The notes beneath the pieces were generated by a model. The model had not been told where the DNA came from. It made no database searches and saw only the letters and a list, made by a program, of their open reading frames with translations. Below are positions 42,601 through 50,681 of a stretch of DNA of 64,000 nucleotides, in pieces (position 1 is the stretch's first letter; every line of letters begins with the position of its first letter). Position numbers and translations under genes: made by a program. The DNA is from Rhodococcus sp. KBS0724. GTDB taxonomy: Bacteria; Actinomycetota; Actinomycetes; Mycobacteriales; Mycobacteriaceae. The stretch lies in contig NZ_VCBX02000001.1 in assembly GCF_005938745.2 (NCBI RefSeq), forward strand, positions 5,780,501 to 5,844,500, read 5' to 3'.

Positions 42601-43470
42601 ATGCACCTCGGACTTGTCACACCGGTACTGATCCAGCACCCCAGCACCCGATCAGACTGGGAAGCCACGGCCGAGATCGACGAGGTCGCACGGATCGCCG
42701 AAACTGCCGATCGCCTCGGTTTTCACCATCTGACCTGCAGCGAACATATCGCAGTTCCCACCGAAACAGCCGAAGAACGCGGCGGAACATACTGGGATCC
42801 GCTCGCAACTCTCGGATATCTCGCAGCCCGAACACGCACAATTCGGCTCGCAACCCAAGTGCTCGTGCTGGGATACCACCACCCACTGGAGATCGCGAAG
42901 CGCTACGGAACGCTGGATCGGGTCAGCAACGGCCGACTTGTTCTGGGCCTCGGAGTCGGAACGCTGAAAGAAGAATTCGATCTTGTAAACGCTCCGTTCG
43001 CCGATCGTGGAGCGCGCGCCGACGACGCCCTTGCCGCGCTGCGCACCTCGCTCTCCACTCCGCTCCCGGAGTACCACGGCGAGTTCTACGACTACTCGGG
43101 ATTTGTTGTCGAGCCCCACGCCGTCCAACCGCGCGTGCCACTGTGGATCGGCGGCCGCACCAAGCGCTCACTGCGCCGAGCACTCACGCACGGCGACGGT
43201 TGGGTGCCCTTCGGACTGCGTCTCTCGGAACTTGCGGACATGCTCGCGGCAGCTCCGCTTCCCGAGAACTTCGACGTCGTCCTGTCCACCGGCGCAGCCT
43301 TCGATCCGCTCGGCGACCCGGAACGCGTCGTCCGCTCACTCACCCGAGTCCGCGACGCCGGTGCCACCATCGCCAGCACGTCGATCAGCGCGTCGAGCGC
43401 CGATCACTTCGGTGAACAGCTCGAAGAGCTTCACCGCCTCGCCCTCGCCGAGGGCGTCGAATTCACCTGA
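42601..43470 (+). CDS. LLM-class F420-dependent oxidoreductase
   Basis: This 289-residue luciferase-like protein begins MHLGLVTPVLIQHPSTRSDW. It shows LGFHHLTCSEHIAVPTE, TIRLATQVLVLGYHHPLEIA, SNGRLVLGLGVGTLKEEFDL and PLWIGGRTKRSLRRAL, close to F420-dependent LLM enzymes. The start at 42601 gives the standard N-terminus and fits a leaderless promoter; a GTG at 42565 is the alternative. It is followed after 31 bases by an NTF2-like gene. It may reduce or oxidise a ring ketone in the pathway controlled by the divergent IclR gene. Confidence 0.85.
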   Translation: MHLGLVTPVLIQHPSTRSDWEATAEIDEVARIAETADRLGFHHLTCSEHIAVPTETAEERGGTYWDPLATLGYLAARTRTIRLATQVLVLGYHHPLEIAKRYGTLDRVSNGRLVLGLGVGTLKEEFDLVNAPFADRGARADDALAALRTSLSTPLPEYHGEFYDYSGFVVEPHAVQPRVPLWIGGRTKRSLRRALTHGDGWVPFGLRLSELADMLAAAPLPENFDVVLSTGAAFDPLGDPERVVRSLTRVRDAGATIASTSISASSADHFGEQLEELHRLALAEGVEFT

Positions 43471-43501
43471 TCGATCCACTTCGTCTACGTAAGGAATGCC
43501 G

Positions 43502-44011
43502 ATGACCGACGCCACCGCACTGAGCGACTCTCTCGCCCTGGTCGAATCACTGATTGCCCGAGTCGAACTGCTCGAAGACAAGTTGGCGATCACCGAGCTG
43601 CTCACCGCGTACAGCCCCGCCGTCGACAGCGGATCTGCCGACGAAGTCGCAAACCTGTGGCTCGAGGACGGCGTCTACGACGTCGACACGGGAGCTATGC
43701 ACGGCCGCGGCGAACTGCGTGCCATGGTGCGCAGTGCCTCTCATCAGAACTGGATCATGAACGGTGCGGCGCACATGATGACGCCGGCGCACATCCGCAT
43801 CGACGGCAACAAAGCCGTCGCCACCTGCCACTCGCAGCTCGTGATCAAGGACCCCGAGAACCCGTCCGGATTCAAGGTCCTCCGCATCACCGCGAACCGG
43901 TGGGAACTGGTCAAGAACGACGGCGTCTGGAAGGTCGAATTGCGTACAAACGCGCTCCTCGACGGTCGCCCCGAAGCCCGCGCCCTCCTGGCCGCCGGGG
44001 TGGCGAACTAG
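43502..44011 (+). CDS. SnoaL/NTF2-like protein
   Basis: This 169-residue SnoaL-like protein begins MTDATALSDSLALVESLIAR and continues DKLAITELLTAYSPAVDSGS. NGAAHMMTPAHIRI and WKVELRTNALLDGR form the later strands. The ATG at 43502 is chosen because AAGGA lies 7 bases upstream; the ATG at 43496 is too close to it. It pairs with the LLM gene, as do two other NTF2-like genes in the window. A dehydratase or isomerase role is likely but unproven. A terminator follows. Confidence 0.82.
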   Translation: MTDATALSDSLALVESLIARVELLEDKLAITELLTAYSPAVDSGSADEVANLWLEDGVYDVDTGAMHGRGELRAMVRSASHQNWIMNGAAHMMTPAHIRIDGNKAVATCHSQLVIKDPENPSGFKVLRITANRWELVKNDGVWKVELRTNALLDGRPEARALLAAGVAN

Positions 44012-44028
44012 CTCTTAGCTCGGCCCGA

Positions 44029-44070
44029 AAGTCATCCAGCGCGCCCCTCACAAAACGCGCTGGATGACTT
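44029..44070. terminator. Perfect 15-bp hairpin between convergent genes
   Basis: AAGTCATCCAGCGCG (44029-44043) pairs with CGCGCTGGATGACTT (44056-44070) over a 12-base loop. It lies between the NTF2-like stop and the fadD19 stop at 44075. Confidence 0.8.
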
Positions 44071-44074
44071 CGAA

Positions 44075-45658
44075 CTAGTTAGCTTCTGCCAAAGTTGCTT
44101 TAGCCCAACGGTAGTCGGCCTTACCGCTGGGAGAGCGCCGGATCTCCGACACACTCACGACGGTACGAGGCACCTTGTACCGAGCGACCTGCGACGCGCA
44201 ATGCTCACCGATTTCGGCGAGGTTCGGAACGTCGAAACCTTCACGAGTGGTGATGACCGCAGCCACGCGCTCGCCGAACTTATCGTCCGGCACACCCGCG
44301 ACCAGAGCGTCGAGAACCGCAGGATGGCTCTTGAGTGCCTGCTCGACCTCTTCGGGGTACACCTTCTCGCCACCGGTGTTGATGCACTGAGAACCGCGGC
44401 CCAGCAGAACGATCGAACCGTCGGCTTCCACGCGGCCGATATCGCCGAGCACAGACATACGAACACCGTCGACGACGGGGAACGTAGCTGCTGTCTTCAC
44501 GGGATCGTTGAAGTATCCGACCGGAACGTGACCGGAACGGGCGATGTACCCGGTATCCGGTGAACCGGGCTCGAGCGGACGCATCCGCTCGTCGACAACA
44601 CGAGTCTCGTCGCGAGCAGCGATCCGCATCAAGCCGTCTGCGCCGATCTCGAGGTTGCCGTCGACGCCGGACTCAGACGAACCGAAACCGTCGCGGATGA
44701 TCAGGTTCGGAAGAATCGACTTCAACTGCTCACGTAGGGAGAGTGAGAACAGTGCTCCGCCGGAGGAGACCATGCCCACCGTGCCGAGGTCGTACTCCGC
44801 GGCATTCGTAGCCAATTCGTCGGCGAGCGGGCGTGCCATCGCGTCTCCGACGACGGTGATGGAGACTGCCTTTTCGCTTCCGGCAAGCTGAAGCGTCTTC
44901 TTCGCGTCGAATCGTGCCATCAGAATTGCGTTGGCGCCCATGAAGAATCCGGTGAACAACGAGTAGGATGCTGCGCCGTGCATCAGCGGGGCGGTGCTGA
45001 GCATGTTCATCGCGGGGACGTGCGGCACGGCGGCGTACAGATCTTCGGCCTTGACATGCGGAGGACCGAACGGGTTTCCGCCGGTGAGGGCGGCGAAGTA
45101 GAAGTCCTCGTGACGCCACATGACACCCTTGGGCATACCAGTGGTGCCGCCGGTGTAGATGACGAACAGATCGTCTTCGCTGCGTGGCCCGAAGTCCCGC
45201 TTGGCCGACTGGGCCTGCGTTGCAACGTCGTAACTGATGCTGTCGACGCCGACGAGGTCGGCTTCACCAACGACGACAACATGCTTGATGCCCGGAGTTG
45301 TCGGCAGGATCGACGAAACGGTGTCGGCAAACTCCTCGTCGACGATGAGCGCGACCGACATGGAATCGTTGTAGAGGTACGTCAACTCGGCATCGACGTA
45401 GCGGTAGTTGACGTTGATCGGCACTGCGCGAATCTTGAGGCAGCCCAACAAACTTTCGACATATTCGATGCTGTTGCGCATGTGCAGCGCAACGTGATCG
45501 CCCGGCCCGACGCCCACACTCGCGAGGTGATGGGCGATGCGGTTGGAGCCTTCGTCGAGTTCCGCGTAGGTCCGTCGACGCCCGTCGCACACAAGTGCCG
45601 TGCGATCCGAGATCAAGTCCGTTACACCCTCGTACAGATCTGCCAAATTCAGTGACAC
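44075..45658 (-). CDS. fadD19: Steroid/fatty acyl-CoA synthetase, FadD19-like
   Basis: This 527-residue ANL enzyme matches FadD19 in LNLADLYEGVTDLISDRTAL, VIYTGGTTGMPKGVMWRHED (P-loop, about 166), GDAMARPLADEL, GFGSSESG, MLGRGSVSINSGGEKVYPEE-type segment (here LGRGSQCINTGGEKVYPEE) and SPSGKADYRWAK with the catalytic lysine. FadD19 activates C26/C27 sterol side-chain acids, including C24-branched ones, to CoA esters. The upstream 481-base spacer has two candidate operators. It is monocistronic and ended by a shared terminator. A paralogue with a different acid substrate remains possible. Confidence 0.85.
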   Translation of the reverse strand: MSLNLADLYEGVTDLISDRTALVCDGRRRTYAELDEGSNRIAHHLASVGVGPGDHVALHMRNSIEYVESLLGCLKIRAVPINVNYRYVDAELTYLYNDSMSVALIVDEEFADTVSSILPTTPGIKHVVVVGEADLVGVDSISYDVATQAQSAKRDFGPRSEDDLFVIYTGGTTGMPKGVMWRHEDFYFAALTGGNPFGPPHVKAEDLYAAVPHVPAMNMLSTAPLMHGAASYSLFTGFFMGANAILMARFDAKKTLQLAGSEKAVSITVVGDAMARPLADELATNAAEYDLGTVGMVSSGGALFSLSLREQLKSILPNLIIRDGFGSSESGVDGNLEIGADGLMRIAARDETRVVDERMRPLEPGSPDTGYIARSGHVPVGYFNDPVKTAATFPVVDGVRMSVLGDIGRVEADGSIVLLGRGSQCINTGGEKVYPEEVEQALKSHPAVLDALVAGVPDDKFGERVAAVITTREGFDVPNLAEIGEHCASQVARYKVPRTVVSVSEIRRSPSGKADYRWAKATLAEAN

Positions 45659-46139
45659 TGTTGGTGCCTTCCGTTATTTCAGGTGCGACCGGTCCGGTCC
45701 GGCCGCATCTATTGGTACTTCGAGTGCGTCATCCGCCGGTCCGACGCCCCAACATCGATGCCAGGAGCTGCGCAGATCCTCCTGTTGTTCCACCCGATGC
45801 AGCCAGAGCGGAACCTGCTGTGAGGATCTCCGACGATTGACTGGGGCGTAGATGCTTCCGAGCAGGCGAGTCGTTGAACATGGGGCGCTCCGGGCAGAGT
45901 TGGCGGTGACGCAAGTGCGTGCGCGCCCTGTCGGCGCGTAGCCACAAGGTGGCATGACCAGCTCGTGACCTACATCACCGCTCCCACTGACCGGGACTGT
46001 AGTGTTCTGGCTCGCATTTCTGATCAAAACTAGAACTAATTCTGATTTTGACTTTGCTAGTTTTGCGGAACTTACCCCAAGATAGCTTCAACAAATTAGA
46101 ATGAATACTAATTTCTGACCTGGATCGAAGGAGCACGAC
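45659..46139. promoter_or_regulatory. 481-base divergent regulatory region between fadD19 and an SDR gene
   Basis: No credible gene lies here; the minus-strand ORF at 45674-46027 lacks a ribosome binding site and has no domain. The SDR-proximal part is A/T-rich. It contains TAGAACTAATTCTG (46031-46044) and TAGAATGAATACTA (46097-46110), near-matches to the site before fadA5, and an inverted repeat AAAACTAG (46026-46033) with CTAGTTTT (46057-46064). TTTTGACT near 46046 could provide a -35 element. Confidence 0.55.
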
Positions 46140-47078
46140 ATGACGCAATCACTGAGCTTGGAAGGCAAAGTAGCCGCAGTCACCGGTGCCGGCGCCGGAC
46201 TCGGCCGCGCAGAGGCACTCGGCCTCGCAGCAGCCGGCGCGGCCGTCATCGTCAACGACATGGGCCCCGCAGCCAATGACGTGGTCGACGAGATCAAGGC
46301 CGCAGGCGGACAAGCCATCGCCATCACCGGCGACGTCTCCGACTGGTCGCTCGGCGCACGCTTCGTCGAGGAAGGCGTCAAGAACTTCGGCTCCTTCGAC
46401 ATCCTCGTCAACAACGCAGGCATCCTGCGCGACAAGATGATCTTCAACCTGACCGAATCCGACTGGGACGACGTCATCCGCGTGCACCTCAAGGGCCATG
46501 CCGCAACCTCCCATGCGGCTGCAGTGCACTGGCGCGCCGCCAGCAAGGCAGCCGACGCCCCCGTCTACGGCCGCATCATCAACACATCCTCCGAAGCCTT
46601 CCTCTTCGGCAGCGCCGGACAGCCCAACTACTCGGCAGCCAAGGCCGGCATCACGGCTCTGACGCTCTCCAGCGCAGCCGGCCTCTCCCGTTACGGCGTC
46701 CGCAGCAACGCAATCTGCCCGCGCGCCCGGACGGCCATGACGGCAGGTGCATTCGGCGAGAACAACACCGGCGTCACCGGCCTCGATCCGCTTGCACCCG
46801 AGCGTGTTGCCACGCTGGTCAGCTACCTGGCTTCGCCCGATTCGGACGAGATCAACGGACAGGTCTTTGTCGTCTACGGCAAGATGGTGGCACTGATGGA
46901 AGCACCGAAGGTCGAGAACCGTTTCGACGCAGCCGGATCCGCATTCACCGTCGAAGAGCTCGGTGGTCAGCTCACGTCGTACTTCTCGGGTCGTGGACCC
47001 TACGAGAACTACGCCGCCTACAGCGTTGCCGGCCTCGAGAAGATCGCACTCGCAGTCGACGAGACCGCAACCGTATAA
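46140..47078 (+). CDS. Short-chain dehydrogenase (MFE-2/17beta-HSD4-type hydroxyacyl-CoA dehydrogenase)
   Basis: This 312-residue SDR is longer than usual. It has TGAGAGLGRAEALGLAAAG, VNNAGILRDKMIFNLTESDW, HLKGHAATSHAAAVHWR, NTSSEAFLFGSAGQPNYSAA with the Tyr and then Lys, and a C-terminal extension GSAFTVEELGGQLTSYF. These features match the dehydrogenase domain of type 2 multifunctional enzymes (17beta-HSD4, Hsd4A), which oxidise 3-hydroxyacyl-CoAs of branched and steroid side chains. AAGGAG precedes the ATG. It diverges from fadD19 and is followed by a second SDR after 30 bases, fitting side-chain beta-oxidation. Confidence 0.88.
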   Translation: MTQSLSLEGKVAAVTGAGAGLGRAEALGLAAAGAAVIVNDMGPAANDVVDEIKAAGGQAIAITGDVSDWSLGARFVEEGVKNFGSFDILVNNAGILRDKMIFNLTESDWDDVIRVHLKGHAATSHAAAVHWRAASKAADAPVYGRIINTSSEAFLFGSAGQPNYSAAKAGITALTLSSAAGLSRYGVRSNAICPRARTAMTAGAFGENNTGVTGLDPLAPERVATLVSYLASPDSDEINGQVFVVYGKMVALMEAPKVENRFDAAGSAFTVEELGGQLTSYFSGRGPYENYAAYSVAGLEKIALAVDETATV

Positions 47079-47108
47079 GCAGCATTCACAGAAGAAGGAG
47101 CGTTTTTC

Positions 47109-47852
47109 ATGAGGTTGAACGGCAAGGTAGCGATTGTCACCGGCGGCGCCGGTGGTATCGGTCGCGCAATCACCCGAGTCTTTGCCCGTGAAGGCGCGAA
47201 GGTCCTGTTCGTCGACATCAACGACGAACAGGGCCAGGCCCTCGAGCAGGAACTGGCCGGATCCGGCAAGTTCCTCAACGTCGACCTTGCTGCCGCAGGT
47301 TCAGCCGAGCAGATCCGTGACGCCGCGCTCGCGGCGTTCGGCAAGCTCGACATCCTGGTCAACAACGCTCACGCGTCTCGTCAGGCCCCGTTGCTGGAAA
47401 CCACGCAGGACATGTTCGATCTGTCCTTCAACACCGGTTTCTACCCCGTTGTCCACCTGATGCAGGCGTGTCACGACGAACTGGCGAAGTCCAAGGGTTC
47501 GGTCATCAACTTCGCGTCCGGTTCCGGCTTGGACGGTATGCCCACCCAGACCTCGTACGCAGCGGCCAAGGAAGCTGTGCGCGGCCTGACCCGCGTCGTC
47601 GCCAACGAGTGGGCGCCGGAAGGCATTCGGGTCAACGTAGTCTGCCCGTTTGCCGCCACCGAAGGCGTCGTCAAGTGGCAGGAGGCCTTTCCCGAGCGCG
47701 CAGCCGCATCGGTCGCCAAGGTACCTCTCGGGCGCATCGGTGACCCCGAAACCGACATCGCTCCCGTCGTCGTGTTCCTGGCGAGCGAGGATTCCAAGTA
47801 CATGACCGGCCAGACGTTGATGGCCGACGGCGGCAGCATCAAACTTCGCTGA
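47109..47852 (+). CDS. Short-chain dehydrogenase/reductase (SDR)
   Basis: This 247-residue classical SDR begins MRLNGKVAIVTGGAGGIGRA, with VDINDEQGQALEQELAGS, VNNAHASRQAPLLE, NFASGSGLDGMPTQTSYAAA and then the Lys, and SEDSKYMTGQTLMADGG. The NNAH and VNVVCP features also occur in the SDR at 10199, suggesting related substrates. AAGGAG precedes the ATG. It follows the HSD4-type SDR and ends at a terminator. NAD use is inferred from the acidic residue after strand 2. The substrate is unknown. Confidence 0.87.
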   Translation: MRLNGKVAIVTGGAGGIGRAITRVFAREGAKVLFVDINDEQGQALEQELAGSGKFLNVDLAAAGSAEQIRDAALAAFGKLDILVNNAHASRQAPLLETTQDMFDLSFNTGFYPVVHLMQACHDELAKSKGSVINFASGSGLDGMPTQTSYAAAKEAVRGLTRVVANEWAPEGIRVNVVCPFAATEGVVKWQEAFPERAAASVAKVPLGRIGDPETDIAPVVVFLASEDSKYMTGQTLMADGGSIKLR

Positions 47853-47860
47853 GCACCAAG

Positions 47861-47895
47861 CTCTTCTCGGTGAGCGCTCAGCTCACCGAGAAGAG
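47861..47895. terminator. Perfect 15-bp hairpin overlapping a gene end
   Basis: CTCTTCTCGGTGAGC (47861-47875) pairs with GCTCACCGAGAAGAG (47881-47895), 5-base loop. The second arm lies within the last codons of the convergent amidohydrolase gene, whose stop is in the loop. Confidence 0.8.
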
Positions 47896-48783
47896 TTTGG
47901 CAGCGTTGTCGTGAACAACCGCGCGCAACCACTCGTCACCGAGGCCGAAACGCGTAAGCGCCTGTAGTGCTTTGAGATACGGGTACGGAATGTTCGGAAA
48001 ATCGCTCCCGAAGAGGATCCGGTCCTGCAGGTCGACCAGGCGGGAGACATCCGATGTCGGGAACGCACACTGCTCTTCCGTGAAATCCGTGAACGCCATG
48101 GTCGTATCCAGTCGCACATTCCCGTATGACTCTGCAAGATCAAGGAATTCGCTGTACTCAGGCATTCCCATGTGCGCGATGATCAGCGGCAGTCGCGGGT
48201 AGCGCGCCAACAGAGAAGCAATACGATCGGGTCCCGTGTACTTTCCCGGCGCCGGTCCCGATCCACAGTGGATCACGATGGGCGTCTCGGAGTCCTCGAG
48301 CTGCCCCCACACCTTGTCGAGCAGCGGATCGTTCGGATCGTAGTTCCCGACCTGGATGTGGGACTTGAAGATTCGCGCCCCCGACTCCAAAGCCTTTCCG
48401 ACGTACGACGCGGCCGTCTCCTCGGGATAGAACGTGGCCGTGTGCAGACAATCCGGTGTTTGGGCGGCAAACTCGACGGCCCACTGATTGAGCCACTCGG
48501 CCATCGCGTTCTTGTGCGGGTAGATCATCGAGGTAAAGGCCCGGACTCCGAATTCACGCAGCCGATGTACGCGTTCCTCCTCCACCAGGCGATACGTGAT
48601 GGGCCATGGTCGACCGATCATCGGTCCGGCGGAGTCGAAGTAGCCCCACACCTTGTCCATGACGCTCTTGGGCATGAAATGGGTGTGAACATCGACCAAG
48701 CCCGGAACGCCCAACTCACTCCAGAAATCCCGAACCTCAGCGATCTCCTCGGCCCCGGGGACCGAATCCGTATCAACGCACAT
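47878..48783 (-). CDS. Metal-dependent amidohydrolase-family hydrolase/decarboxylase
   Basis: This 301-residue amidohydrolase_2 TIM-barrel protein has the metal motif GLVDVHTHFMP (about residue 28), ARIFKSHIQVGNYD, IVIHCGSGPAPGKYTG, LIIAHMGMPEYSEF and ILFGSDFPNIPYPYL with the final Asp. Relatives include hydrolases and ACMSD-like decarboxylases. AAGGAGCG lies before the ATG at 48783; the upstream ATG at 48834 has no ribosome binding site. It converges on the SDR operon and stands alone. Cleavage of a ring fragment or lactone is possible; the substrate is not predictable. Confidence 0.83.
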   Translation of the reverse strand: MCVDTDSVPGAEEIAEVRDFWSELGVPGLVDVHTHFMPKSVMDKVWGYFDSAGPMIGRPWPITYRLVEEERVHRLREFGVRAFTSMIYPHKNAMAEWLNQWAVEFAAQTPDCLHTATFYPEETAASYVGKALESGARIFKSHIQVGNYDPNDPLLDKVWGQLEDSETPIVIHCGSGPAPGKYTGPDRIASLLARYPRLPLIIAHMGMPEYSEFLDLAESYGNVRLDTTMAFTDFTEEQCAFPTSDVSRLVDLQDRILFGSDFPNIPYPYLKALQALTRFGLGDEWLRAVVHDNAAKLFSVS

Positions 48784-48909
48784 AGCGAGCGCTCCTTCCG
48801 TTTGCTCGACCATACCGAGTGTTGTCGCGCTCACTGAGACAGGTGATTGACGGCAGGGCCTTACGCCCTCGAATCTGAGGGCATCTTGCCGATTACTGCT
48901 GGAGGTTGC

Positions 48910-49437
48910 ATGTCTTTGACCGAGTCCGAAGTCGCGTCACTCAGTCCTGTCGAGGAACTACTCGCAATCGAGGAAATCAAAAAGGTCTTCTCGGCTCGGC
49001 TGCGCTGCATGGACACCAAGCAGTGGCATATCTACCCGACGCTGCACACCGCTGATGTCGTCAGCGAGACGTGGGGCGGACTCCCGACGGACAAGCAACC
49101 CAAGACCGGTGACACGTCGAACCAGGTGGTCGGTATCGAGAAACTTACCAACGCCATCCGGAACATGCTCGACGGCGAAATTCCTCTCACCACCGCGCAC
49201 CACGCGCACACTCCCGAAATCGTGTTGACCTCCCCCACCACCGCCACGGGGATCTGGGCGATGGAGGACATGCTGTGGTGGAACGACGGTGAAAAGGAAC
49301 TGCACCTGCACGGCTACGGCCACTACCACGAGGAATACCGCAAAGAGGACGGTAAGTGGCTGATCAGCTACCGCACCCTCACGAGGCTGCGCGTCGATCA
49401 GGACCCCGGATTCTTCCGATTCATGAAAGCACTGTGA
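48910..49437 (+). CDS. SnoaL/NTF2-like protein (bile-acid dehydratase-like)
   Basis: This 175-residue NTF2-fold protein begins MSLTESEVASLSPVEELLAI, then EEIKKVFSARLRCMDTKQWH. TTAHHAHTPEIVL and LHLHGYGHYHEEYRKEDGKW supply conserved histidines, as in steroid-type dehydratases of this fold. GGAGG lies 4 bases before the ATG. It is coupled to the following old-yellow-enzyme gene (possible GTGA overlap at 49434). Dehydration of a hydroxysteroid followed by enoate reduction is a reasonable inference. Confidence 0.82.
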   Translation: MSLTESEVASLSPVEELLAIEEIKKVFSARLRCMDTKQWHIYPTLHTADVVSETWGGLPTDKQPKTGDTSNQVVGIEKLTNAIRNMLDGEIPLTTAHHAHTPEIVLTSPTTATGIWAMEDMLWWNDGEKELHLHGYGHYHEEYRKEDGKWLISYRTLTRLRVDQDPGFFRFMKAL

Positions 49438-49442
49438 TTGAC

Positions 49443-50576
49443 ATGACCAGTCCCCTTTTCCAGCCTTTGCGCATTCGTTCGCTCGAACTGCCCAACCGCA
49501 TTGTCATGTCCCCGATGACGCGCACTTACTCCATCGAGGGCGTCCCAGGACAGGACGTCGCCGATTACTACCGTCGACGCGCTGAGGGCGGCACCGGCCT
49601 GATCGTCACCGAAGGCGTTGCGATCGATCACGTGAGCGCGGTCGACCATGCCAACGTCCCCAACCTGCACACCCCCGCCGCTCAAGCCGGCTGGCGCAAG
49701 GTCATCGACGACGTTCACGCTGCCGGCGGCAAGATCGTGCCGCAGTTGTGGCACGTCGGCCCGTTGTGGGGCGCGATGACGCAGATGGATCCTTCTCTCA
49801 AGCCGATGCGCCCGTCCGGTGAGTGGGGACCGCTCGGTGTCACGTCGTACTCCGCCGCCTACGTCGAGCGCGCTCAGGCAACAACCGAAGCGATGACCGA
49901 GCAGGACATCGAAGATGTGATCGCCGCCTACGTCCGCAGTGCGAAGCACGCTGTCGAGCTCGGGTTCGACGGCATCGCCATTCACGGCGGCCACGGCTAC
50001 CTGCTGGATTCCTTCTTCTGGGAAGGCACCAACCAGCGCGACGACGCGTGGGGCGGCGACTTGGAGCATCGTACCAAATTCCCCGCGGCCGTCGTGGCAG
50101 CGATCCGCGAAGCCATCGGCCCCGATCTGCCGATCATCTACCGCTTCTCCCAGCACAAGCAGCAGGATTTCACTGCAAAGATCGCGGAAACCCCGGAAGA
50201 GTTGGGCGTGATCTTGGGTGCTTTGGTCGATGCCGGGGTCGACGTGCTCGATGCCAGCATCCGGCGCTTCGACGTCCCAGCGTTCGAAGGCAGCGACCTC
50301 TCCCTCGCCGGCTGGGCGAAGAAGCTGACCGGCGCCGTCACCATGGCCGTAGGCAGTGTCGGCCTTGGAAAGTCGTTGCGCGACAGCCGCATCGAAGGTG
50401 TTGCACCCGTCGTGGACAACATTCCGCAGCTCGAAGAGCGCATCGGTAGCGGCGAGTTCGACCTGATCGCGATCGGTCGCTTGCACTTGGCTGATCCGGC
50501 ACTCGCCACCACTCTGCGTGCCGGCGGTCCGTTGCCCGCATTCGATCGAGCAGTGCATGAGGGCAGCTTGATCTAG
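49443..50576 (+). CDS. Old yellow enzyme family NADH:flavin oxidoreductase
   Basis: This 377-residue FMN-dependent TIM-barrel enzyme begins MTSPLFQPLRIRSLELPNRI. It has VMSPMTRTYSIEGVPGQDV, QLWHVGPLWG, the substrate-binding pair in IAIHGGHGYLLDSFFWEGTN and a C-terminal DLIAIGRLHLADPAL. The second position of the usual HxxH/HxxN motif is His. Such enzymes reduce activated C=C bonds of enones and could act on steroid enones. The GTG at 49434, overlapping the preceding stop, is an alternative start. It is followed by a long hairpin. Confidence 0.88.
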   Translation: MTSPLFQPLRIRSLELPNRIVMSPMTRTYSIEGVPGQDVADYYRRRAEGGTGLIVTEGVAIDHVSAVDHANVPNLHTPAAQAGWRKVIDDVHAAGGKIVPQLWHVGPLWGAMTQMDPSLKPMRPSGEWGPLGVTSYSAAYVERAQATTEAMTEQDIEDVIAAYVRSAKHAVELGFDGIAIHGGHGYLLDSFFWEGTNQRDDAWGGDLEHRTKFPAAVVAAIREAIGPDLPIIYRFSQHKQQDFTAKIAETPEELGVILGALVDAGVDVLDASIRRFDVPAFEGSDLSLAGWAKKLTGAVTMAVGSVGLGKSLRDSRIEGVAPVVDNIPQLEERIGSGEFDLIAIGRLHLADPALATTLRAGGPLPAFDRAVHEGSLI

Positions 50577-50609
50577 GGACTGCGCCCTGCGCGTTGATCT
50601 AGGGGCTCC

Positions 50610-50659
50610 GCCCTGTGCGCCGTTTCGGCAATCGGCACTACCGAAACGGCGCACAGGGC
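50610..50659. repeat. 19-bp perfect hairpin of the GTGCGCC/GGCGCAC family
   Basis: GCCCTGTGCGCCGTTTCGG (50610-50628) and its complement (50641-50659) flank a 12-base loop. It lies after the old-yellow-enzyme gene and probably terminates it. The core CTGTGCGCC/GGCGCACAG is shared with the hairpins at 27594 and 40523. Confidence 0.8.
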
Positions 50660-50681
50660 CGAAGGCCTTTATGTTCGACCT

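Noticed and set aside
45674..46027. 117-aa minus-strand ORF in the fadD19/SDR spacer
   Set aside because: No ribosome binding site, no domain, unusual composition, and it overlaps the candidate operator region.
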